A stretch of DNA of 64,000 bases from DATAAP01 sp041690495 (GTDB lineage: Bacteria > Pseudomonadota > Alphaproteobacteria > CACIAM-22H2). Where the stretch lies: the NCBI GenBank assembly GCA_041690495.1, contig JAWLHE010000001.1:248001-312000 (forward strand), written 5' to 3'. The translations under genes were made by a program, and so were the position numbers. Below, one piece after another: positions 27,536 through 37,842 of this stretch (positions are counted from its first letter, which is position 1; each line of letters begins with the position of its first letter). The notes under the pieces are model-generated. The model was not told the DNA's origin and ran no database searches. It worked only from the letters and a program-made list of their open reading frames with translations.

Positions 27536-27955
27536 TCACGCAAGGTAAGGCTGCAATGCTTCGCGAATTTGCGGAGGAATTGGGCAGCTTTCGCCGCTTG
27601 TCGTGTCGATCATCACCGCGACGAGTTTCAGCCTGAACAGCGCGGCGCCGTCGGGCCGAATCGCTTCGCCGCGCCAGGTCATCGACGTCGCGCCGATCCT
27701 CTCGAGCCAAATGCGCAGCTCGAACGGCTCGCCCGCGCGCAGCGGTGCGGCGAACTCGCAGGACGTGTGCACCCACGGCGCGGCACGCCGGTGCCGGGCA
27801 TGCAGCTCCTGGAACGTGAGGTTCAGCGCCTCGACCCACACGGCCTCGATCGCCTGGATCGCGATATCGATGGCGCGCGGCGCGTAGATCGTGCCGGCCG
27901 GATCGGCTTCGCCCCAGTTGAGGCGACGCTGCTGAACGAAGACCCTGCCCGACAT
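27536..27955 (-). CDS. Acyl-CoA thioesterase of the 4-hydroxybenzoyl-CoA thioesterase type
   Basis: 139-residue single hot-dog domain. The catalytic aspartate is D18 in 'NWGEADPAGTIYAPR', the signature of the 4HBT class. 'MTWRGEAIRPDGAALFRLKLV' forms the central sheet. It hydrolyses acyl- or aroyl-CoA esters. It is divergent from an MFS transporter; no other CoA gene is close. It could release an aromatic acid from CoA in a pathway like the one at 40-47 kb, but that is speculation. Confidence 0.85.
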   Translation of the reverse strand: MSGRVFVQQRRLNWGEADPAGTIYAPRAIDIAIQAIEAVWVEALNLTFQELHARHRRAAPWVHTSCEFAAPLRAGEPFELRIWLERIGATSMTWRGEAIRPDGAALFRLKLVAVMIDTTSGESCPIPPQIREALQPYLA

Positions 27956-28061
27956 CGCGCCCCCGGAATTCGTGGCGCTTCCGAATAGCCGGAGCGCCGC
28001 ATGGCGGCAAGCGCCTTACCTCGTTGTGGTGCCCGGGGCGAATGACTATGGTCGCGCCCCG

Positions 28062-29291
28062 ATGAGCACAGCCGCCGCGCCGACGAAGTCCGCACCGACG
28101 AACTGGCCCGTCGTCCTGCTCGTCATCGGCGCCGGCATCGTCGTCGCGTTCCAGATCGGCAAGGCGCCGGCGGCATTGCCGCTGCTGCGCGCCGATCTCG
28201 GGCTTGGTCTGGTCGCATCGGGCTGGGTCATCTCGATGATGAACGTGATCGGTACGCTGCTCGGCATGCTGATCGGCGCATTCGCCGACCGGCTCGGCCA
28301 CCGCCGCGTCATCCTCGCGGGCCTGGCCCTGGTCGCGGCGGCGAGCCTCGCCGGTGCGGCCGCGCAAGGCGCCGCCACGCTGCTGACCAGCCGCTTCTTC
28401 GAGGGACTCGGCTTCATGATGGTCGTGGTCGCGGGCCCGGCGCTGATCGTGCGCGCCACCGACCCGCATGACCTCAAGCTCGCGTTCGGCGGCTGGGGCT
28501 CCTACATGCCTGCCGGCAGCGGGGCGATGATGGCGCTGGCGCCGCTGCTGACGGCGCCGTTCGGCTGGCGCGGGCTGTGGCTGGCGAACGCGGTGCTGGT
28601 GGCGCTGTTCGCGCTGGCGCTCGCCCGGGCGACGCGCCCGGTCGCGGGGAAGGGCGCCGCGGGACTGTCGCTGCCCTCGGTCTGGCGCGACATATGGACC
28701 ACCGTTTCCTCTCCGGGGCCGATGCTGCTGGCGGTCGCCTTCGGCACCTATACCCTGCAATACCTCGTCGTGTTCGGCTTCCTGCCGACCATCCTCGTCG
28801 AATCGGAAGGGCTTTCGCTGGCGGCGTCGGCTTCGCTCACCGCGCTCGCGATCGTCTTCAACGTGCCCGGCAATCTGCTCGGCGGCATACTGCTGCACCG
28901 CGGCGCGCCGCGCTGGCTGCTGATCGCCGGGGCCAGCATCGTCATGGCCGCCTGCGGACTCGGCATCTATGACGGCGGGCTGCCGCTGCCGCTGCGCTAT
29001 GGTCTCTGCGTGCTTCTGTCCTTCGCGGGCGGCGTGCTGCCGACCTCGGTGCTGGGAGCAGCGCCGGCGCATGCGCCGAGCGCGCGGCTGGTCGCGACGA
29101 CCAACGGGCTGATCATGCAGGGCTCCAATCTCGGCCAGACGATCGGTCCGCCCGCGACGGCGGCACTCGCGGCGGCCATCGGCGGCTGGCAGTGGTCGCC
29201 GGCGGTGCTCGTCTTTGCGGCGGCGATCGGCGTGGTCGCAGCGATGGCGCTGCGAGCGCTTGAGCGCCGCGCCGCCGGACGTTACGACTAG
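28062..29291 (+). CDS. MFS transporter
   Basis: 409 residues with twelve hydrophobic segments. Between helices 2 and 3 stands 'GAFADRLGHRRVILAG', the major facilitator signature. It resembles CynX/NimT-like members. The ATG at 28062 is preferred over 27972 because the upstream 30 residues are polar and sit in the control region shared with the thioesterase gene. Substrate unknown. The DUF1028 gene follows after 3 bp. Confidence 0.88.
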   Translation: MSTAAAPTKSAPTNWPVVLLVIGAGIVVAFQIGKAPAALPLLRADLGLGLVASGWVISMMNVIGTLLGMLIGAFADRLGHRRVILAGLALVAAASLAGAAAQGAATLLTSRFFEGLGFMMVVVAGPALIVRATDPHDLKLAFGGWGSYMPAGSGAMMALAPLLTAPFGWRGLWLANAVLVALFALALARATRPVAGKGAAGLSLPSVWRDIWTTVSSPGPMLLAVAFGTYTLQYLVVFGFLPTILVESEGLSLAASASLTALAIVFNVPGNLLGGILLHRGAPRWLLIAGASIVMAACGLGIYDGGLPLPLRYGLCVLLSFAGGVLPTSVLGAAPAHAPSARLVATTNGLIMQGSNLGQTIGPPATAALAAAIGGWQWSPAVLVFAAAIGVVAAMALRALERRAAGRYD

Positions 29292-29294
29292 CCC

Positions 29295-30001
29295 ATGACC
29301 TGGTCGATCATTGCCCGCGATCCGCGCACCAACGCGTTCGGCGTCGCCATCAGCACGAGGTTCTTCGCGGTCGGTGCGCTGTGCCCGCACGCCGCCGGCG
29401 GCGTCGGCGCCCTGTCGACTCAGGCGCTGGTCAACCCGACCTACGGTCCGAACGGCCTGCGCCAGCTCGCCCATGGCGTGCCGGCGGCCGACGTCGTCGC
29501 CCGCCTGATCGCCCAGGACGAGGGCCGCGCGCATCGCCAGCTGCATGTCATCGATTCGGCGGGGCGGATCGCCGCGCATACCGGCGCGGAATGCATCGAC
29601 TGGTGCGGCCATCTCGCCGGCGACGGCTATTCGGTCGCGGGCAACATGCTGGCGGGCGCCGCGGTGATCGAGGAGACCGCGCGCGCCTATGCCGCCAATG
29701 CCGGCCAGCCCTTCGCCGAGCGGCTGATCCGCGCGCTTGAGGCGGGCGAGGCGGCCGGCGGCGACAAGCGCGGCCGGCAGTCGGCGGCGCTCGTCATCCA
29801 CACTACCGAGGAATATCCCGCGCTGAGCCTGCGCGTCGACGACCATCCCGACCCGCTGGCCGAGCTGCGCCGGCTCGAGGCGAAGAGCCGCGAGCGCTTC
29901 GTGCATTTCGTGAAATTCATGCCGCGGCGCGACGCGCCGTCCGGCGTGTTCGACCGCGCCGTGATCGAGGCCGAGATCGCGCGACAGACCGGCGGTGGAC
30001 G

Positions 30002-30005
<4 letters not shown>
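29295..30005 (+). CDS. DUF1028 family protein (Ntn-hydrolase-like)
   Basis: 236 residues matching the DUF1028 family: 'MTWSIIARDPRTNAFGVAIS' at the start, 'GGVGALSTQALVNPTYGP', 'GYSVAGNML' and 'RVDDHPDPLAELRRL'. The family has an Ntn-hydrolase-like fold, often beside peptide ABC transporters, and its reaction is unsettled. Its stop overlaps the start of the dppD-like gene by four bases, so it belongs to the peptide-uptake operon and may act on an imported peptide or amide. Confidence 0.88.
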
Positions 30006-30981
<976 letters not shown>

Positions 30982-30985
<4 letters not shown>

Positions 30986-32085
30986 GCGCGATGCCGGCGC
31001 CGCAGGCGAAGCCCGCCGCGCCGCTGCTGCGCGTCGAGCGTCTCGTCAAGCATTTCCCGGTGAAGCGCGGGCTGTTCGGGCGCAGCACCGCCGCGGTTCA
31101 CGCGGTGGACGACATCAGCTTCGACGTCCATCCCGGCGAGACGCTGGCCGTCGTCGGCGAGAGCGGCTGCGGCAAGTCGACCGCCGGGCGTCTCGTGCTG
31201 CGGCTGATCGAGCCGACCAGCGGTTCCGTCACTTTCGCCGGCCGCGACGTGTTCAGCCTGGACGAGCGCGCCGTCCGCGGCCTGCGCCGCGAGATGCAGA
31301 TCATCTTCCAGGACCCCTATGCCTCGCTCAATCCGCGCATGACCGTCGGCCAGATGCTGGCGGAGCCGCTTGCCCTGCATGGCCTCGCGACCGGCGCAAA
31401 AGCGAAGGAGCGCGTCGCCGAGCTGCTGCGGCTGGTGGGTCTGGCGCCGTATCACGCGCAGCGCTATCCGCACGAATTCTCCGGCGGCCAGCGCCAGCGC
31501 ATCGGCATCGCCCGCGCGCTCGCGGTCGAACCGCGCCTGATCGTCGCCGACGAGCCGGTCTCGGCGCTCGACGTCTCGGTGCAGGCCCAGGTCATCAACC
31601 TTCTGCAGGACCTGCAGCGCCGGTTCGGCCTCAGCTACATCTTCATCGCCCACGACCTGGCGGTGGTGAAGCACATCGCGACCCGCGTCGCGGTGATGTA
31701 TCTCGGCAAGATCGTCGAGCTTGCCGACAAGAACGCGCTGTTCGACGAGCCGCGGCATCCCTACACCCGGGCGCTGCTCTCGGCCATTCCCGTTCCCGAC
31801 GCGCATGTCAGGCGCCAGCGCATCATTCTGCAGGGCGACGTGCCGAGCCCGATCGATCCGCCATCGGGCTGCCGCTTCCACACCCGCTGCCCGTACGCGC
31901 AGGAGCGTTGCAGGATCGAGGAGCCGGTGCTCGCGACCGGGCCTGACCGCCACGCGACCGCCTGCCATTTCTGGAATGAGATCGGGCCGGCCGAGGCGGT
32001 GGTGCCGGTTGTCGCCGATGCCGCCGGCCGCGACCGGCTTGCCCGCCTGCAATCCTTCTTCACGCGCCCGCGAAAAGCCGGGTGA
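30982..32085 (+). CDS. dppF: Peptide ABC transporter ATPase, DppF type
   Basis: 367 residues. Walker A GESGCGKS, 'MQIIFQDPYASLNPRM', signature FSGGQRQR, Walker B 'LIVADEPVSALDVS', H-loop 'FIAHDLAVVKHI', and the C-terminal Cys motif 'CRFHTRCPYAQERC'. GTG at 30982 overlaps the dppD stop; ATG at 30991 is an alternative. Two opposite-strand genes separate it from the binding protein and permeases of the same system. Confidence 0.93.
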
Positions 32086-32087
32086 CT

Positions 32088-32103
32088 CTCCGCTTCGGCG
32101 GAG
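32088..32103 (+). terminator. Small hairpin after dppF
   Basis: CTCCGC and GCGGAG around the stable tetraloop TTCG, 2 bp after the stop codon. Without a U-tract it is at best a weak terminator; the next genes are on the other strand. Confidence 0.4.
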
Positions 32104-32125
32104 GCATGCGGTCCCGCGCGCGGCG

Positions 32126-32299
32126 TCAGTGCCCGCGCGCGCGCCTGACGGCGGCGTAGATCGCGAGCGCGACCAGGCCGCCCGCCAGCAGGATCAGCAG
32201 AACGATCATGGCGACGCCGCCAAGCAGCGCCTGGAACGTATCCCAGAAGCCGATCTGGGCGATGAGGATGACGAGCACCAGGAAGATCAGTATCGGCAT
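32126..32299 (-). CDS. Small two-helix membrane protein, 57 aa
   Basis: Reads 'MPILIFLVLVILIAQIGFWD' and then a second hydrophobic helix 'MIVLLILLAGGLVALAIYAA' with a basic tail. The ATG at 32299 is only 3 bp after the stop of the phosphatase-like gene upstream, with AGGGA before it, so the two are one operon. Good membrane-protein composition and operon placement support it. No known family is recognised. Confidence 0.6.
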   Translation of the reverse strand: MPILIFLVLVILIAQIGFWDTFQALLGGVAMIVLLILLAGGLVALAIYAAVRRARGH

Positions 32300-32302
32300 G
32301 GT

Positions 32303-33466
32303 TCATCCCTGTTTCGATGTGTCCGATGACGAACGCGGCGTGCCGCCCCGTCGGGGCGTGGACGAAGGATCCGCCGCCGCACGGCCCGCCGCGATCTTGT
32401 CCGCCGCCTCCGACCGGTCGCCGGCCTCCGACGTCGGCGTCTCGTGCTCCATGGCCGCCGCCGGTTCGTGCACGAGGTCGATGCAGACGGGGAAGTGGTC
32501 GGAGCCGAAATTGCCGAGGATCTCGAGGCGCACGAGCCGGAAGCTCGCGTCGTGGAAGATGTGATCGAGCGGCCAGCGCACAAGCCGGTAATGCGCATGA
32601 AACGTCGCATAGAGTCCGCGGCCGACCCGCGGATCGAGCAGTCCGCTGATCCGCTGGAACAGCCGCGTCGTATGAGACCAGGCGACGTCGTTGAGATCGC
32701 CGCAGACGACGGTCGGGCGGCGCCGGCGCTTCACCTCCCGCGCGACCAGGAGGAGTTCGGCATCCCGCTCCTCGACATCGCTGCCCGGTCGCGGCGGCTC
32801 GGGGTGGAGGCAATAAAGGTCGAACCGCCGGCCGGAGCGCAGGCGGACCCGGGCGAAGATCGAGGGGGTGTCCCTGGTCACGCGGTCCTGGACGGTCACG
32901 GCAGTCAGGGCCAGCCGCGAGAACAGATGCATGCCGTAGGTGTTCTCCAGCGGATGGCGAACGGCATGGGGGTAGTCGGCCTGGAGCGCCGCGAGACGGC
33001 CGTCCCACCAGCCGTCCGTTTCGACCGCAAGCACCAGATCGGGATCGACGCGGCGGACCATGCGCAGGAAGGCATCGGCATTGCGGTTGTCCTGCAGAAC
33101 GTTCGCGATCAGCAGCCGGACGGCGTTCTCCGCATCGGGCTGGCGCGGCGGAAGCGACTGGACGGGGTGCAAGGGCGTATAGGCGCGAATAAGCCAGGCC
33201 TGCCAGGCTAGGCTGCCAAGGGTGGCCGCCAGAAGCGCCCGGCCCGCCGCGTCCAGACGTATGAAAGCGATCTGGGCCGCGGCGGCCGCGACGAGGGCCA
33301 GGGCGAGCTGCAGGCGCGGAAACTCCCAGACCCGAATGTACCATTTCGGGGTCCTTATGATCGGCGCCAGCGTCAATGCGATCAGCGCCAGCGAGACCAC
33401 CCATATGAGTGGCGCGAGGGCCATCAGCCCAATAACGCTCCGGAAGCGGAGCAGGATGCCCGCCAA
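32303..33466 (-). CDS. Endonuclease/exonuclease/phosphatase family membrane protein
   Basis: 387 residues. Three N-terminal membrane helices (about 8-110) are followed by an EEP domain: 'LLIANVLQDNRNADAFL', 'PDLVLAVETDGWW', 'VVCGDLNDVAWS' and 'GSDHFPV', the usual Asn, Glu, Asp-x-Asn and Ser-Asp-His metal/catalytic positions. The C-terminal 50 residues are polar and disordered-looking. Such proteins may cleave phosphodiesters on lipids or nucleic acids at the membrane. The longest frame starts with TTG; ATG at 33424 is an alternative. It lies inside the peptide-transporter locus, on the opposite strand. Confidence 0.85.
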   Translation of the reverse strand: MAGILLRFRSVIGLMALAPLIWVVSLALIALTLAPIIRTPKWYIRVWEFPRLQLALALVAAAAAQIAFIRLDAAGRALLAATLGSLAWQAWLIRAYTPLHPVQSLPPRQPDAENAVRLLIANVLQDNRNADAFLRMVRRVDPDLVLAVETDGWWDGRLAALQADYPHAVRHPLENTYGMHLFSRLALTAVTVQDRVTRDTPSIFARVRLRSGRRFDLYCLHPEPPRPGSDVEERDAELLLVAREVKRRRRPTVVCGDLNDVAWSHTTRLFQRISGLLDPRVGRGLYATFHAHYRLVRWPLDHIFHDASFRLVRLEILGNFGSDHFPVCIDLVHEPAAAMEHETPTSEAGDRSEAADKIAAGRAAADPSSTPRRGGTPRSSSDTSKQG

Positions 33467-33597
33467 GAGGGGTTAGGCCGGGCAGACCGGGGGGCCGATG
33501 CGGGAAAGGGTGGCGCCATCCGCGCCACAATGCCCGCAAAAGCGGCTTGGCCGGACGCTCGGGATCGCGCCCCGTCTTTTGTTGTCTGGCCCGCCCT

Positions 33598-33625
33598 TTG
33601 CACGCTCCGGCAAAGTTGCTAGGCT
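33598..33625 (+). promoter_or_regulatory. Promoter of the peptide-binding protein gene
   Basis: TTGCAC (33598-33603) and TAGGCT (33620-33625) with a 16-bp spacer, about 50 bp before the start codon. TAGGCT is also the -10 of the liv promoter in this window. TTGC and GCAA flank the -10 box as a short inverted repeat. Confidence 0.4.
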
Positions 33626-33672
33626 GCGCGCAACAATAGATCAGTGAACTTACAGAGTTTAGGGGAAGGCAC

Positions 33673-35184
33673 ATGTTCAAGCGCCCGCTCTTGCTGCTGG
33701 CCGCCGCATTCGCGCTGTTTGCCGGCACCGCATCCGCCCAGACCACCTTGCGCTTCGGTCTGGCGGAAGACCCTGACGTCCTCGACCCGACTCTCGCGCG
33801 CACTTTCGTCGGGCGCATCGTGTTCGCGGCGATGTGCGACAAGCTGTTCGACATCGACGAGAAGCTCAACATCGTGCCGCAGCTCGCCACCGGCTATGAG
33901 TGGTCGGGCGACAACAAGTCGGTGGTCCTCAAGATCCGCCAGGGCGTCACCTTCCATGACGGCGAGAAGCTCGATGCCGCGGCGGTGAAGTTCAGCCTCG
34001 AGCGCCACAAGACCATGCAAGGCTCGAATCGCCGGGGCGAGCTCGCGCCCGTGCAGAGCGTCGAGGTTGTCGACCCGCAGACCGTGAAGCTCAACCTGAA
34101 TGCACCGTTCGCGCCGCTGCTGGCCCAGCTCGCCGATCGCGCCGGCATGATCGTGTCGCCGAAGGCCGCGCAGGCGGCGGGCGACAAGTTCGGCGCGAAC
34201 CCGGTCTGCGCCGGCCCCTTCAAGTTCGTCGAGCGCGTCGCCCAGGACCGCATCGTGCTCGAGAAGTTCGCGAATTACTGGGACAAGGACCGCATCCATT
34301 TCGACCGCGTCGTCTATCTGCCGATCGTCGACTCGACCATCCGGCTCGCCAACCTGCGCTCCGGCCAGCTCGATTTCATCGAGCGTCTGGCGGCTTCCGA
34401 CGTGCCCGGCCTCAAGGGCGACAACCGCTTCAAGGTCTCCAAGATCACCGAGATCGGCTATCAGGGCATCACCATCAACATCGGCAAGAGCGACCGGGCG
34501 CAGCAGAACCCGCTCGGCAAGGATCCGCGGGTGCGCGAGGCGTTCGAGCTGGCGCTCGACCGCCAGGCCATCGTCCAGGTGGTGATGGAGGGCGAGGCCC
34601 AGGTCGGCAACCAGTGGGTCGCGCCGACCAACGCCTTCTATGCGAAGAACGTGCCCATCCCGAAGCGCGACGTCGCCAAGGCGAAGGCTCTGCTCAAGGA
34701 GGCCGGAGTCGCCAATCCGAGCTTCACCCTGATGACGGCAACGACGGCGGACGCGCAGAAGATCGCGCAGGTCGTCCAGGCGATGGCGCAGGAGGCCGGC
34801 TTCGACGTCAAGATCCAGTCGACCGAGTTCTCGACCTCGCTCAATCTCGCCGACAAGGGCGATTTCGACGCCTACATCCTCGCCTGGAGCGGCCGCGCCG
34901 ATCCGGACGGCAATCTGTTCAGCTTCCATGGCTGCAAGCAGCCGCTGAACTATGCCGGCATGTGCAAGCCGGAGGTCGACGAGCTGCTCAAGAAGTCGCG
35001 CCAGCAGCTCGACCCGGCGGAACGGCTGAAGAGCTTCGAGCAGATCGCCGCGATCGTCGCAAAGGAACGGCCGATCGTGTACCTGTATCACCGCCACTGG
35101 CTGTGGGCGTACACGAACAAGCTCAGCGGCCTGCGCACCATCCCCGACGGTCTTGTGCGGGTGCAGGACCTGAAGATGAATTGA
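33673..35184 (+). CDS. Peptide ABC transporter substrate-binding protein (SBP_bac_5)
   Basis: 503-residue periplasmic protein. Signal peptide 'LLLLAAAFALFAGTASAQ'; mature start 'TTLRFGLAEDPDVLDPTLAR'. Family features are 'TFHDGEKLDAAAVKFSLER', 'GANPVCAGPFKFVE' and 'DPRVREAFELALDRQAIVQ'. It supplies DppBCDF. The ribosome-binding site GGGGAAGG precedes ATG. A REP-like palindromic element lies between it and dppB, probably letting the binding protein be made in excess. Confidence 0.93.
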   Translation: MFKRPLLLLAAAFALFAGTASAQTTLRFGLAEDPDVLDPTLARTFVGRIVFAAMCDKLFDIDEKLNIVPQLATGYEWSGDNKSVVLKIRQGVTFHDGEKLDAAAVKFSLERHKTMQGSNRRGELAPVQSVEVVDPQTVKLNLNAPFAPLLAQLADRAGMIVSPKAAQAAGDKFGANPVCAGPFKFVERVAQDRIVLEKFANYWDKDRIHFDRVVYLPIVDSTIRLANLRSGQLDFIERLAASDVPGLKGDNRFKVSKITEIGYQGITINIGKSDRAQQNPLGKDPRVREAFELALDRQAIVQVVMEGEAQVGNQWVAPTNAFYAKNVPIPKRDVAKAKALLKEAGVANPSFTLMTATTADAQKIAQVVQAMAQEAGFDVKIQSTEFSTSLNLADKGDFDAYILAWSGRADPDGNLFSFHGCKQPLNYAGMCKPEVDELLKKSRQQLDPAERLKSFEQIAAIVAKERPIVYLYHRHWLWAYTNKLSGLRTIPDGLVRVQDLKMN

Positions 35185-35199
35185 ACCGCGAGGTTCGAG

Positions 35200-35332
35200 G
35201 AATTCAAATGAGCCGTCGTCCTCGGACTTGATCCGAGGACCCAGCAGGCCTCGACAGGAGCAAGGCCGCGGTGCTTCGGTGAGAATGATTCTGGGCCCTC
35301 GGATCAAGTCCGAGGGCCGCAGGATTGAATTC
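35200..35332. repeat. REP-like palindromic element 1
   Basis: Two hairpins, GTCCTCGGA/TCCGAGGAC with loop CTTGA (35218-35240) and GGCCCTCGGA/TCCGAGGGCC with loop TCAAG (35294-35318), enclosed by outer arms GAATTCAA (35200-35207) and TTGAATTC (35325-35332). The stem CCTCGGA-CTTGA-TCCGAGG recurs in the element at 37212 and, changed, at 51810. It fills the gap between binding-protein and permease genes. Confidence 0.8.
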
Positions 35333-35362
35333 TAGCTGCGCAGAGAGTAGTCAGCGGCCACC

Positions 35363-36304
35363 ATGCTCACCTTTCTCGTCAACCGGCTCGCGACCATCAT
35401 CCCGACACTGTTCTTCGTGTCGGTGCTGATCTTCAGCCTGCAGCAGCTCCTGCCCGGCGACCCGGCGATAGCGCTGGCCGGCGAGGAGCGCGATCCGAAC
35501 GTGATCGCGTATCTGCGCCAGAAGTTCCACCTCGATGAGCCGCTGCCGATGCGCTACCTGTACTGGGCCGGTGGCGTGCTGCAGGGCGATCTCGGCGAAT
35601 CCGTGCGCATCCAGAAGCCGGTGCTGGAGCTGATCCTCGAAAAGCTGCCGGTCACGCTGCAGCTCGCGGCGATGGCGCTGGTGATCGCGCTGACCATCGG
35701 CATCCTCGCCGGCATCGTCTCGGCAGTGAAGAAGGACAGCGCGTGGGACTACGCTGCCAACATCGTCGCGCTGTGGGGGCTGTCGACGCCGAATTTCTGG
35801 CTCGGCATCCTGCTCATCCTGCTGTTCTCGGTGCAGCTCGGCTGGCTGCCGGCCTCGGGCTATGTCAGCCCGTTCGAGGATCTCGGCGCCAATCTCGCCT
35901 CGATGATCATGCCGGCCTTCGTGCTCGGCAACGCCATCGCCGCCGTGCTGATGCGCCACACGCGCAGCGCCATGCTTCAGGTGCTCAGCGCCGACTACGT
36001 GCGCACCGCGCGCGCCAAGGGGCTGGTGGAGCGCGTCGTCATCCTCAAGCACGCGCTGCGCAACGCGCTCATTCCGATCATCACGCTGGGGGCGCTCGAA
36101 TTCGGGACCTTGCTGTCGGGTGCCGTGCTGACCGAGCAGGTCTTCACCATTCCGGGCTTCGGCAAGCTGATCGTCGATGCCGTGTTCAACCGCGACTACG
36201 CGGTGGTGCAGGGCGTGGTGCTGTTCACCGCGACCGCGTACATCACGCTCAACCTGCTCGCCGACCTCGCCTATTTCCTCGTCAACCCGCGCCTGAGGGG
36301 CTGA
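35363..36304 (+). CDS. dppB: Peptide ABC transporter permease, DppB type
   Basis: 313 residues, six membrane helices. 'RLATIIPTLFFVSVLIFSLQ' opens the protein; 'LPGDPA', 'GDLGESVR' and the EAA-like loop 'DYVRTARAKGLVERVVILKH' with 'IPGFGKLIVDAV' are DppB/OppB hallmarks. It is followed by dppC after 4 bp. Confidence 0.93.
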   Translation: MLTFLVNRLATIIPTLFFVSVLIFSLQQLLPGDPAIALAGEERDPNVIAYLRQKFHLDEPLPMRYLYWAGGVLQGDLGESVRIQKPVLELILEKLPVTLQLAAMALVIALTIGILAGIVSAVKKDSAWDYAANIVALWGLSTPNFWLGILLILLFSVQLGWLPASGYVSPFEDLGANLASMIMPAFVLGNAIAAVLMRHTRSAMLQVLSADYVRTARAKGLVERVVILKHALRNALIPIITLGALEFGTLLSGAVLTEQVFTIPGFGKLIVDAVFNRDYAVVQGVVLFTATAYITLNLLADLAYFLVNPRLRG

Positions 36305-36308
36305 GAGC

Positions 36309-37187
36309 ATGGCCACCATTGCCGCCGACGCCGCAGCACCGCCACGCGAGCTGACTCCGGCGCAGCGCGCGCTGCGTCGTCTCGTGCGGCGCCGCGGCGC
36401 GATGGTGGGGCTCGCCATCATCGTCTTTTTCGTCGCGCTGGCGATCCTCGCGCCGTACGTCTCGCCCTACGATCCGCTCAAGACCAACTGGCTCGCGGTC
36501 CGCAAGCCGCCCTCCGGGCTCTACTGGTTCGGCACCGACGAGATCGGCCGCGACGTGCTGTCGCGCATTGTCTGGGGCACGCGCGCTTCGCTGCTGGCCG
36601 GCGTCGTCTCGGTGTGCATCTCGCTGTCGCTGGGCGTGCCGATCGGCCTGCTGGCGGGCTATGTCGGCGGCTGGGTCGATGCGCTGATCTCGCGCATGAC
36701 CGACGCGATGCTGGCCTGCCCGTTCCTGATCCTGGCGATCGCACTGGCGGCCTTCCTCGGTCCCAGCCTGACCAACGCGATGATCGCGATCGGCATCACG
36801 GCGACGCCAATCTTCATCCGCATCACCCGTGCGCAGGTTCTGTCGGTGAAGGTGGAGGATTATGTCGAGGCGGCACGCGCCATCGGCAATCCGGACATCC
36901 GCATCGCGCTGCGCCACATCCTGCCCAATGTCGTGGCGCCGATCCTGGTGCAGGCGACGCTGGCCATCGCCGCCGCGGTGATCGCCGAGGCGAGCCTGTC
37001 CTTCCTCGGCCTCGGTCAGCAGCCGCCCGCACCCAGCTGGGGCAGCATGCTCAACACCGCCAAGAACTACATCGACCACGCCCCCTGGATGGCGATCTGG
37101 CCCGGTGTGTGCATCTTCCTGCTGGTGCTGTCCTTCAACCTGCTCGGCGACGGCCTCCGCGACGCGCTCGACCCGAAGCATAAGTAG
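36309..37187 (+). CDS. dppC: Peptide ABC transporter permease, DppC type
   Basis: 292 residues, six helices. 'FGTDEIGRDVLSRIVWGTR', the coupling loop 'DYVEAARAIGNPDIRIALRH' and 'EASLSFLGLGQQPPAPSWG' are typical DppC motifs. It completes the set dppD, dppF, binding protein, dppB, dppC, although the set is split by opposite-strand genes at 32.1-33.5 kb. Confidence 0.93.
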   Translation: MATIAADAAAPPRELTPAQRALRRLVRRRGAMVGLAIIVFFVALAILAPYVSPYDPLKTNWLAVRKPPSGLYWFGTDEIGRDVLSRIVWGTRASLLAGVVSVCISLSLGVPIGLLAGYVGGWVDALISRMTDAMLACPFLILAIALAAFLGPSLTNAMIAIGITATPIFIRITRAQVLSVKVEDYVEAARAIGNPDIRIALRHILPNVVAPILVQATLAIAAAVIAEASLSFLGLGQQPPAPSWGSMLNTAKNYIDHAPWMAIWPGVCIFLLVLSFNLLGDGLRDALDPKHK

Positions 37188-37211
37188 ATCGGCGCCAGCC
37201 CCGCCCTAATC

Positions 37212-37315
37212 GCGTCATCCGCGGACTTGACCTGCCCTCGGACTTGATCCGAGGGTCCGCAGGCCCATGGTGCCACGTGTGGAATGGACCCGCGGCTCAA
37301 GCCCGCGGATGACGC
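37212..37315. repeat. REP-like palindromic element 2
   Basis: Outer arms GCGTCATCCGCGG (37212-37224) and CCGCGGATGACGC (37303-37315). An inner hairpin CCCTCGGA-CTTGA-TCCGAGGG lies at 37235-37255, and a second imperfect stem around CCGCGG at 37288-37308. It sits 25 bp after dppC and may also mark the end of that transcript. Confidence 0.8.
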
Positions 37316-37379
37316 CGAGAATAAATAGGGGCTGTGCGCGCCACCCATTGTTCGGCGCGCAGTTCAGAACCTGAGAAGA

Positions 37380-37838
37380 TCACGCGTAGACCGACTGCAG
37401 CGCCGCGCGGGCGCGGCCTTGCCCGTCGCCGCTGGGGTCCAGTGCGCTCTCGAAGTCGCCGCGCAGAGCCTTGAGCGCGTAGCGCTCGGCAGCGATCTCG
37501 TCCGCGGTGCGCACGCCCATGCGGCGAAAGACGGGTACGGGCGGGCACCAGCCCTGCATGGCATGCTGAAACAGGAAGACCGTCACCGCGGCGGGCAGCA
37601 GCAGCCAGCGGCGGTCGGCCAGTACGCCAAGCGCCACGCCGGCGAAGCCGAGGGTCGCGGCATTCGCCTCGAGCGTCCGCTCGATGTCCCATTCGCGGTC
37701 GAGCTCGTCGAGGCGGCGGCCGATCTCCTCCGGATGCGAGGCATAGTAGGTGACGCTCGCCTCGATCCGGCGGCGGATGCGGTCATTGATTTCGGCATCG
37801 GTGTTGCGCTCGACGCGCTTCGTGGTGGTCGGCAGCAT
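37380..37838 (-). CDS. DUF2892-type membrane protein
   Basis: 152 residues. A polar N-terminus (1-60) predicted helical, then two membrane segments ('ATLGFAGVALGVLAD' and 'WLLLPAAVTVFLFQHAMQG'), then 'CPPVPVFRRMGVRTADEIAA' and 'ALKALRGDF', the pattern of the YgaP-like DUF2892 family. Function unknown. The gene upstream (37843) ends 4 bp before its start, so the two probably form an operon. Confidence 0.8.
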   Translation of the reverse strand: MLPTTTKRVERNTDAEINDRIRRRIEASVTYYASHPEEIGRRLDELDREWDIERTLEANAATLGFAGVALGVLADRRWLLLPAAVTVFLFQHAMQGWCPPVPVFRRMGVRTADEIAAERYALKALRGDFESALDPSGDGQGRARAALQSVYA

Positions 37839-37842
37839 CGCT

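Noticed and set aside
35200..37315. Insertion-sequence ends around dppBC
   Set aside because: The palindromes are internal REP-like hairpins also found at 51.8 kb. There is no transposase frame between or beside them.
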